A stretch of DNA of 64,000 bases from JAHEFT01 sp963766195 (GTDB lineage Bacteria > Pseudomonadota > Gammaproteobacteria > Xanthomonadales > SZUA-36), in contig CAVXYY010000005.1 of assembly GCA_963766195.1 (NCBI GenBank), positions 744,001-808,000 of the forward strand, in the 5' to 3' direction. Below, in pieces: positions 54,256-61,256 of this stretch. Position 1 is the first letter of the stretch. Each line of letters begins with the position of its first letter. The notes under the pieces are model-generated. The model was not told the DNA's origin and ran no database searches. It saw only the letters and a program-made list of their open reading frames with translations. The position numbers and the translations under genes are program-made.

Positions 54256-55041
54256 ATGCCGAGTAAACTGAAACACCGGTCAACCCTGTTGACACTGGGC
54301 GTATTCACCGTTTTTTTGTTGTCGCTCACTGCGGTGTCAGCACAGAGCCTGGATTCTTCCGTGGAAGCGGAAAAGCAGATCAATGAAAAATCGGTGGCGT
54401 CCCAATCCCGTGTATCGGACCTGGCCCGGGAAGCACAGGACCTGCTGATCGAGTACCGGTCGGTTGTGCGGGAAACGGAAAGCCTGGAGATTTACAACGA
54501 CAACCTTGAAAGGGTGGTCAACGACCAGCGCAGCGAAGTCGAATCGATAAACCGGCAACTGGGCGGGCTGGAAGAGACCAATCGTGGCGTCGTGCCCCTG
54601 ATGCTGGAAATGATTGCGGCGCTGGATCAGATCGTCGAAGCGGATATCCCGTTTCGAATCGGGGAACGGCGTGCCCGGGTGCAACGCTTGCACAACATGA
54701 TGGACCAGGCGGAAGTGACAGCCTCTGAGAAATACCGCCGGGTCATGGAGGCCTACCGGGGTGAACTGGAATTTGGCCGGACTACCGAAGCGTATTCGGA
54801 TGTATTGCCAACGACAGGCCAGACTGTCGATTTTTTGAGGGTTGGCCGGATGTTGCTGGTCTACCAGGCCAGCGACCAGTCGGTGACCGGCTGGTTTAAC
54901 CCTGCCACCCGTCAATTCGAAGAACTGGATGACGACCGCTTCCGCTTCGAAGTGAAAAACGGCCTGGCTATCGCCCGGAATGAGAAAGCGCCAAACCTGG
55001 TCATGTTGCCAGTGCCGGGTCCGGTGGAGGCTACCCAATGA
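54256..55041 (+). CDS. DUF3450 periplasmic coiled-coil protein of a TonB2-type system
   Basis: The 261-residue protein has a signal peptide (LLTLGVFTVFLLSLTAVSAQ), a long coiled coil (about residues 40-120) and a C-terminal DUF3450 part (TEAYSDVLPTTGQTVDFLRV, VTGWFNPATRQFEELD). It is the first gene of a six-gene run in which stops and starts overlap. DUF3450 genes precede ttpC-exbB2-exbD2-tonB2 in Vibrio and relatives. The protein may contact the periplasmic part of TtpC. It overlaps ttpC by ATGA. Confidence 0.87.
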   Translation: MPSKLKHRSTLLTLGVFTVFLLSLTAVSAQSLDSSVEAEKQINEKSVASQSRVSDLAREAQDLLIEYRSVVRETESLEIYNDNLERVVNDQRSEVESINRQLGGLEETNRGVVPLMLEMIAALDQIVEADIPFRIGERRARVQRLHNMMDQAEVTASEKYRRVMEAYRGELEFGRTTEAYSDVLPTTGQTVDFLRVGRMLLVYQASDQSVTGWFNPATRQFEELDDDRFRFEVKNGLAIARNEKAPNLVMLPVPGPVEATQ

Positions 55042-56387
55042 AAAAGGCGGCTCTTTTTCTCCTGACCTTTGTGTTCCTGTTTTTTGCGATCCCGGCAGAT
55101 GCGCAGACACTGGATGAACTGGCAGAAATCGTCCGCAAGGCGGCCGGTACCGAAGCGCAAATCAACCAGGAAAGGGAAGCCCGCTTTATCCGGGAACGGG
55201 ACAGTCAGCGCCAGTTGCTGACGGAAGCGCGCCGGGAACTGGAAGATGAAAACGCGCGATCGGATCTTCTCAGGGTGGAGTATGACCAGAACGAAAGGGT
55301 CCTGGCCGGCCTGGAAACCACGCTGGCAGAGCGCATGGGGAACCTTGGTGAGCTGTTCGGAATTGTTCGCCAGGCGTCCGGCGATATCCAGGCAGCGCTG
55401 GAAGATTCCATGGTCAGCGCGCAAATGCCGGGCCGGACGGGGTTTCTTTCTGAATTGGCGCAGAGCCGGGAATTACCGACCGTACCCGAACTCAGACAGC
55501 TCTGGTCCGCCATGGTGACCGAAATCGCCGAATCCGGAAAAGTGGTGAAGTTCCGCGCGCCGGTTGAAAGAACCAACGGCCAGAAGGAAACGCTTGAAGT
55601 CGTCAGGCTCGGCGTATTCAACGCAGTGTCCGATGGATCTTTCCTCGACTGGGATATTCGCAAGAGCCGGGAAAACTTTATCGAATTGGCCCGGCAACCG
55701 GCTGCCCGCTTCTCGAACATGGCCGGTGAACTGCAAAGCGCCGCTCCCGGGAAGGTCGTTGCGATGTCGGTGGATTTTACCCGGGGCCAGATTTTGCGTG
55801 CCGTGGTGCAGTCGCGGACCCCGCTTGAACGGGTCCGCGAAGACGGCGGCCCGGTCGGCTACGTGATTATCGGAGTGGGCATGACCGGGTTATTGCTGTG
55901 CCTGTGGAAAGCTTTCCTGCTTTACTCGGTGGGCGGCAGGATCGCGCGCCAGGTGCATTCAGCCGAAGCTGACCGGAGGAATCCGCTGGGTCGCGTGCTG
56001 GCGGTTTACCCGGATAATCCGGAAGTGGATGTTGAAACGCTGGAACTCAAGCTGGATGAAGCGATTCTGCGTGAGACGGCACCCCTGGAGACCGGCTTGG
56101 GCTTCATCAAGGTGCTCTACGTGGTAGCACCTTTACTCGGATTACTGGGTACCGTGGTCGGCATGATTGCCACGTTCCAGATGATCACGCTGTTTGGCAC
56201 AGGAGACCCGCGGATGATGGCGGGTGGCATTTCCACCGCCCTCGTGACAACGGTCCTGGGCCTGGTCGTTGCGATCCCCCTGACCCTGTTTCATGCGTTC
56301 CTGCAAGGCAAAGCCAGGGCCCTGATCCAGGTGCTCGAAGAACAGGCCGCCGGAATTATCGCCAGGATCGCGGAGCAACGCCTGTGA
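55038..56387 (+). CDS. ttpC: TtpC-like MotA/TolQ/ExbB-family protein
   Basis: The 449-residue protein combines a signal peptide, a periplasmic coiled-coil region of about 250 residues, and a C-terminal ExbB-like proton-channel domain with three helices (GYVIIGVGMTGLLLCLWKAF, VAPLLGLLGTVVGMIATFQM, and LVTTVLGLVVAIPLTLFHAF). This matches TtpC, an essential added component of TonB2 systems. It overlaps both neighbours by four bases (ATGA and GTGA), so expression is tightly coupled. The gene name is by analogy. Confidence 0.86.
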   Translation: MKKAALFLLTFVFLFFAIPADAQTLDELAEIVRKAAGTEAQINQEREARFIRERDSQRQLLTEARRELEDENARSDLLRVEYDQNERVLAGLETTLAERMGNLGELFGIVRQASGDIQAALEDSMVSAQMPGRTGFLSELAQSRELPTVPELRQLWSAMVTEIAESGKVVKFRAPVERTNGQKETLEVVRLGVFNAVSDGSFLDWDIRKSRENFIELARQPAARFSNMAGELQSAAPGKVVAMSVDFTRGQILRAVVQSRTPLERVREDGGPVGYVIIGVGMTGLLLCLWKAFLLYSVGGRIARQVHSAEADRRNPLGRVLAVYPDNPEVDVETLELKLDEAILRETAPLETGLGFIKVLYVVAPLLGLLGTVVGMIATFQMITLFGTGDPRMMAGGISTALVTTVLGLVVAIPLTLFHAFLQGKARALIQVLEEQAAGIIARIAEQRL

Positions 56388-56908
56388 GCTGGTTTTATGA
56401 AGCGATCAGCGCGGTCCGGGACTTCATGGAACTCGGGGGTGGTGTCCTGTGGGGAATCATGCTGGCCCTGTTCCTGATGTGGACCCTGATTTTTGAACGC
56501 CTCTGGTATTTTTACAGGGTCTACCCGGCCCGCAGAATGTCCATCCTGGCTGCCTGGGAATCCAGGCAGGATACGACTTCCTGGTATGCCAGGAGAATCA
56601 GGCAGGGGCTGGTGTCGCAAGCATCGATTGAACTCGGACAGAATGTAGGGTTGATCAGGGTATTGATTGCCATTTGTCCGCTGTTGGGACTGCTGGGGAC
56701 TGTCACCGGGATGATCGCCGTATTTGACGTGATGACTTACAGCGGAGGTGGCAGCGCCCGCGCGATGGCCGGCGGGGTTTCGATGGCGACGGTTCCGACC
56801 ATGGCCGGCATGATCGCGGCGCTTTCGGGCGTCTGGTTCGGCACCTGGCTGGAACGTAAGGCGCGGCTCGAAACAGAGCAACTGGAAGACCTGTTGCAAC
56901 GCCATTGA
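56384..56908 (+). CDS. exbB2: ExbB2-like proton channel subunit
   Basis: The 174-residue ExbB/TolQ protein has three helices: LWGIMLALFLMWTLIFERLW, ALSGVWFGTW, and the central ICPLLGLLGTVTGMIAVFDV with the proton-path threonine region. It starts with GTG overlapping the ttpC stop. ExbB forms a pentamer around an ExbD dimer and uses the proton gradient to energise TonB. This short version is typical of TonB2 systems. Confidence 0.9.
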   Translation: MSWFYEAISAVRDFMELGGGVLWGIMLALFLMWTLIFERLWYFYRVYPARRMSILAAWESRQDTTSWYARRIRQGLVSQASIELGQNVGLIRVLIAICPLLGLLGTVTGMIAVFDVMTYSGGGSARAMAGGVSMATVPTMAGMIAALSGVWFGTWLERKARLETEQLEDLLQRH

Positions 56909-56952
56909 TGGTTTACCGTGCCTTGCGGAGGCACAGGATTTGAGGACGAAGC

Positions 56953-57357
56953 ATGGCCCGAAGGCATGCACACATCGAAGAAGCTGAAATCAATATCACG
57001 CCGATGCTGGATATTGTTTTCATCATGTTGATTTTTTTTATCGTGACCACGTCATTTACCAAGGAAACCGGTGCAAACATTTCCAGGCCAGAGGCTGAGC
57101 AGGCTGCAGCGTTGTCGAACGGGACCATCCTGATTGGTATCCGGCCGAACAATGAGATCTGGATGGAAAGACAGCAGATTGAATTGCGCGAAGTCAGGCA
57201 GATGGTCGAGCGCGCGAGGGCTGAAAATCCCGAGGGCAGCGTGGTAGTCGTGGCAGACAAGGGTTCACGGATCGGCACCGTGACCGAAGTCATGGACCAG
57301 GTAAGGCTCGCCGGCGTCGCCGGTGTCGCGATTTCCGCAAGGCGGCCGGGTGGCTAG
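56953..57357 (+). CDS. exbD2: ExbD2-like biopolymer transport protein
   Basis: The 134-residue protein has the ExbD pattern: a short cytoplasmic N-terminus, ITPMLDIVFIMLIFFIVTTSF with the essential membrane aspartate (Asp in LDIVF), and a periplasmic domain (VVADKGSRIGTVTEVMDQVR). GAGGA precedes the ATG. It is 44 bp after exbB2 and 43 bp before tonB. Confidence 0.92.
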   Translation: MARRHAHIEEAEINITPMLDIVFIMLIFFIVTTSFTKETGANISRPEAEQAAALSNGTILIGIRPNNEIWMERQQIELREVRQMVERARAENPEGSVVVVADKGSRIGTVTEVMDQVRLAGVAGVAISARRPGG

Positions 57358-57400
57358 CGGCCTGTGATGTACCTTCTCAGTTTACTGAATGCTCCGTGAT

Positions 57401-58060
57401 ATGCCTAAACGGCCGCTAAATGAAAAGACCGGCCTCCGTGCAGGATTTGCGGCGCTGTTTGCCGCCGGGGTGACGTTTGGCCTGTTCCTGGCCATGTACA
57501 AGTTGATATCGCTGGGTAATGATGATCGTGTGGAGCAGGAAGCAATTGCAGGTATTCACTTTGGTCCGGTTGAGATCCCGGATGAAGTACTGACCCGCAG
57601 TCGTCGCAGACAACCCAGGCCGCCTGCGCCGGAAGACCCGCCTCCTCCGCCAAAAATGCAGGTATCCAAAATGGAGCGGCAAATGCAAGACCTGCCCCGG
57701 ATCGATATTCCTGATATCGATATGCCCCTGGTGGCCGGCACCGGCATGTTCATTGGAAATTTCAAGCTGTCAGACCAGGCGGCCGAAGGTGAAATCATAC
57801 CCGTCGTGGTGATCCGGCCGATGTATCCGCGCGAGGCTGCCATGTCCGGCACCGAGGGTTGGGTGAAAGTGGAATTCACGATTACCACGGCCGGTACCGT
57901 GAAAGACCCGCGTGTGATCGATTCGGATCCTCCGCGGGTTTTTAACCGTGAAGCGATCCGCGCCATTCTCAAATGGAAATTCAAACCCCGGGTGGTGAAC
58001 GGAGTTGCCGTTGAGCGGCGCGCAACCCAGGTCATAGATTTCAGCCTGGACAAATCATGA
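57401..58060 (+). CDS. tonB2: TonB2-like energy transducer
   Basis: TonB spans the periplasm and pulls on outer-membrane receptors. The protein has one N-terminal helix (AGFAALFAAGVTFGLFLAMY), a short proline-rich stretch (PRPPAPEDPPPPPK) and the C-terminal domain PMYPREAAMSGTEGWVKVEF with AILKWKFKPRVVNG and VIDF. At 219 residues with a short proline region it is a TonB2-type protein. ATG 57401 is my choice; an upstream in-frame ATG at 57389 is possible. It overlaps the next gene by ATGA. It may energise the receptor encoded at 22485. Confidence 0.9.
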   Translation: MPKRPLNEKTGLRAGFAALFAAGVTFGLFLAMYKLISLGNDDRVEQEAIAGIHFGPVEIPDEVLTRSRRRQPRPPAPEDPPPPPKMQVSKMERQMQDLPRIDIPDIDMPLVAGTGMFIGNFKLSDQAAEGEIIPVVVIRPMYPREAAMSGTEGWVKVEFTITTAGTVKDPRVIDSDPPRVFNREAIRAILKWKFKPRVVNGVAVERRATQVIDFSLDKS

Positions 58061-59298
58061 GGTTTGGCGGGGCATGGCTGTTGGCTTTCGCGATGACGGC
58101 GGCGGGGGTTGACGTTGTCGCGGCAACGGCTGATGAATGCGGCGTGAAACGCGAAACGGCTGCCCAGGCGCTGGACGAGATGACGTGGAACCGGCTCGAC
58201 ACCATTTACCGGAAGATCTCCGGGGAACAGTATGATGAAGCCTATGATGATCTCCAGAAAATGCTTGAGCGCGCTGGTGACGACGCTTATTTACAGGCCA
58301 TCATCAACCAGGCGCTGGCCCAGGTGGAATGGTCCCGTGAAAACTACGAGTCGTCGCTGGTATTTTTCGAACGGGCGGTTGCGCTTGATGTTCTGCCCGA
58401 CCCTGCTCACTTCGCACTGATTTACCAGGTAGTCCAGCTGTACAACATGCAGGGACGTTACCCCGAGGCACTGGAAAGGCTGGATGCATGGTTTTGCATG
58501 GTGCCGCCCGAAACCGTCACTCCGGCAGCCCGGGTGCTGCAGGCTTCGCTGTACGTCGAGCAAGGGAATTATGCCGGTGCGCTCAAAGCCGTCCAGAAAG
58601 CCATCGCGATGGACGCCACTCCACGGGAGTCGTGGTATCAACTCAAGCTGGCAGCTCACTCTGAACTGGAACAATACCCGCAGGCTGCGGAAACCCTGGA
58701 AGTGCTGATCACAAACTGGCCTGGCAGGAAGGAATACTGGATCCAGTTGTCGCAGATCTGCTACCAGCTGAAACAGGAAGATAAATCACTCGCAGTGACT
58801 GCACTGGCTTACCGTGAAGGCCTGCTCGACAGCCAGTCGGATATCCTTTACCTGTCGAGTCTCTACAGCAACGCGGAACTCCCGTACAAAGCGGCAGATG
58901 TGCTGGAAAAGAGCATCAGGGATGGTATCGTCGAGTCGAGCCGGTATCATTGGACTTTGGTTGCAGAATCCTGGTATGCCGCCGATGAATTGGAAAAATC
59001 ACTGGCCGCCTACGAGGCAGCGGGAAAGGCTGCGGAGGACGGCGAGATCGATCTGCGACGCGGATTCATCCTGGTGGACCTCGAGCGCTGGCAGGCGGCA
59101 CTGGAATCCCTGGACCGGGCCCTGGAAAAAGGCGGTCTGGACGACCGCAGGGCGGGTGAGGCATACCTGCTGCGGGGGATGGCGCATTTCAACCTGGGAA
59201 ACCTTGATAGCGCCAGTGCGGACTGGGAAAGGGCCGGGCGTCACGAGAAAACCCGCGAGGCGGCCTTGCAATGGATGAATTACCTGGAGAGCCTATGA
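58057..59298 (+). CDS. Periplasmic TPR protein of the TonB2-type cluster
   Basis: The 413-residue protein has a signal peptide (WLLAFAMTAAGVDVVAATAD) and successive TPR helices from about residue 45 to the end (for example YDEAYDDLQKMLERAGDDAY, YPEALERLDAWFCM, YAGALKAVQKAIAMDATPRE, WQAALESLDRALEKG). Such a TPR gene closes the DUF3450-ttpC-exbBD-tonB2 operon in many Gammaproteobacteria. It probably assembles or regulates the complex; no direct function is known. It overlaps tonB2 by four bases. Confidence 0.86.
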   Translation: MRFGGAWLLAFAMTAAGVDVVAATADECGVKRETAAQALDEMTWNRLDTIYRKISGEQYDEAYDDLQKMLERAGDDAYLQAIINQALAQVEWSRENYESSLVFFERAVALDVLPDPAHFALIYQVVQLYNMQGRYPEALERLDAWFCMVPPETVTPAARVLQASLYVEQGNYAGALKAVQKAIAMDATPRESWYQLKLAAHSELEQYPQAAETLEVLITNWPGRKEYWIQLSQICYQLKQEDKSLAVTALAYREGLLDSQSDILYLSSLYSNAELPYKAADVLEKSIRDGIVESSRYHWTLVAESWYAADELEKSLAAYEAAGKAAEDGEIDLRRGFILVDLERWQAALESLDRALEKGGLDDRRAGEAYLLRGMAHFNLGNLDSASADWERAGRHEKTREAALQWMNYLESL

Positions 59299-59361
59299 TC
59301 AATCACATCAGCGTGCGCCGGGCGCCGTGATCAGCGGGCGGTGCAGAAAGGGACCAGGGCG

Positions 59362-60253
59362 ATGACCGAAGAGGCATTGATCGAGGCATTTCTGGACGCC
59401 ATCTGGGCGGAGCGCGGGCTCAGCGGTAATACCCTGCAAAGCTACCGTTACGACCTGTCACTGCTTGCGGAGCACCAGGAAAAGCGGGGCCGTCAACTGT
59501 CGTGGCGCCAAGCGGGAAGACCTTCTCCACTTTCTTGCCACCCGGATGCAGGCGGGGCGCAGTCCACGCTCCCTGTCACGCTATCTTTCGGGATTCAGAC
59601 AGTTTTACCAGTGGCTGCTGCGCGAGGGCCGGATTGAAAAGGATCCTTCGGCGTTGATTGAAAGCCCGAAACTCGGCAGAGGTCTGCCCAAGGCGCTCAG
59701 CGAAAAACAGGTCGTTGGATTGCTGGAGGCGCCGGACACTGCAACACCTTTGGGCCTGCGCGACCGCACCATGCTTGAGCTGATGTATGCAACCGGACTG
59801 CGGGTCAGTGAACTGATCAACCTCGGCGTCATCAATATCAGCATCAACCAGGGGGTTGTCAGGGTCATGGGCAAGGGCGGGAAGGAACGGCTCGTCCCCC
59901 TGGGGGAAGAAGCGCTTTCATGGATGCAGCGCTACCTGCAGGAGTCCCGGCCCGGACTGATGCGCGGCGGCGACTGTCCGCAGGTATTCGTGACCGCCCG
60001 CCGTTCGGGAATGACGCGCCAGGCGTTCTGGTACGCGATTGGAAAATACGCGAAAGCCGCCGGCATTGCCCAGCCGGTTTCGCCGCACATGCTGAGGCAT
60101 TCGTTCGCAACACATTTGCTGAACCATGGCGCAGACCTGAGGGTCGTGCAGCTTCTGCTCGGGCATAGTGATCTTTCGACCACCCAGATATATACTCACA
60201 TCGCCCGCGAGGGGCTGAAACGGCTGCACAGTGAACATCATCCTCGCGGGTGA
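59362..60253 (+). CDS. xerD: Tyrosine recombinase XerD (one-base frameshift)
   Basis: XerD with XerC resolves chromosome dimers at dif. The C-terminal catalytic residues are present: Arg in YATGLRVSELINLG, Lys in GKGGKERLVPLG, HMLRHSFATHLLNHGADLRV (His, Arg), LLGHSDLSTTQIYTHI (His, Tyr). The core-binding N-terminus (LIEAFLDAIWAERGLSGNTL) is in the first frame; an extra base at 59504-59505 or 59508-59509 separates it. Corrected length is 296 residues. ATG 59362 is supported by AAAGGGA upstream. dsbC follows, as in E. coli. Confidence 0.92.
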
Positions 60254-60398
60254 ACGATTTCGAAACTGTGTGGTCAGTAAAAGAGCGCAAAAGTACCGCA
60301 GGGCCTGACAGGGTTGAATGAATGCAGTCTGGCGCAACCGCTTTCCACAGATGGGCTGTGGAAGTGTATGAAGCGAAACACAAATCAAGAGGTTCGTC

Positions 60399-61136
60399 AT
60401 GAGGCATTTTGCAACGATAGTTTATGGCCTGCTGCTGACAACATCCATGGCGGCCCAGGCCCAGGATGAATTCAGCGTGGTGGAAGAACGGATTCGGGCG
60501 CTGGCGCCAAACGCACAGTCGATTGCCATCTCGGAAACACCGATTAACGGAATCCTGATGGTGCAGGTCGGCGGCGACATCGTTTACGCGACAGCCGATG
60601 GCAAATTTCTTATCCAGGGCCGGGTCGTCAACCTGGACACGCATGAAGACCTGACCGAAGTCGCCAAGTCGGAGGTCCGCAGATCATTGCTGGCCGGAAT
60701 CGACACGAGCAAACAGATCACCTTTGCTCCCGAAAACCCGGCGTATGACCTGACGGTTTTCACCGACATCGACTGTGGTTATTGCCGCAAACTGCACGCG
60801 CAGGTCAAGGAATATAACGAGAATGGCATCGCCATCCATTACATGGCTTTCCCCAGGGCGGGAATTGGCTCCAATTCCTATGAAAAGGCCGTGTCGGTCT
60901 GGTGCGCCGCTGATCAACAGACGGCCCTGACGATGGCCAAGCAGGGTGCGGATCCGGACCCGGAACATTGTGAAAATCCGATCGCCGAGCAGTACGAGCT
61001 GGGTATCGCGCTTGGCGTCACCGGAACACCGGCGCTGCTGACCAGTGACGGGACCCTGATTCCGGGTTACGTGCCGCCGGAACAATTGCGTGAGCGCCTG
61101 GACAAGATGGCCGCGGCCGAAGCCTCTTCGGAGTAA
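60399..61136 (+). CDS. dsbC: Thiol:disulfide interchange protein DsbC
   Basis: DsbC reshuffles wrong disulfide bonds in the periplasm. The 245-residue protein has a signal peptide (TIVYGLLLTTSMAAQAQ), the dimerisation domain (FSVVEERIRALAPNAQSIAI, ILMVQVGGDIVYATADGKFL) and the thioredoxin domain with TDIDCGYCRKLHAQV, and the cis-proline in GVTGTPALLTSDG. AAGAGG lies upstream of the ATG. In the 145-bp gap after xerD, TTCCACA-GATGGGC-TGTGGAA forms a hairpin. DsbD is not in the window. Confidence 0.94.
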   Translation: MRHFATIVYGLLLTTSMAAQAQDEFSVVEERIRALAPNAQSIAISETPINGILMVQVGGDIVYATADGKFLIQGRVVNLDTHEDLTEVAKSEVRRSLLAGIDTSKQITFAPENPAYDLTVFTDIDCGYCRKLHAQVKEYNENGIAIHYMAFPRAGIGSNSYEKAVSVWCAADQQTALTMAKQGADPDPEHCENPIAEQYELGIALGVTGTPALLTSDGTLIPGYVPPEQLRERLDKMAAAEASSE

Positions 61137-61256
61137 GCTCCAGGGATCCTCCGATCCGATATGCGAGGGTTCCATCAACCCGATAGTGGGTTAAACTGTT
61201 ATCCCAGAAAGCCGGCGCTTCATGCCGGCTGATTGTCATTATCCGGGAGTATTGCC

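Noticed and set aside
60330..60372. Hairpin TTCCACA/TGTGGAA between xerD and dsbC as terminator
   Set aside because: No T-run follows, and the genes are codirectional. It may still be a weak structure, so it is mentioned only under dsbC.
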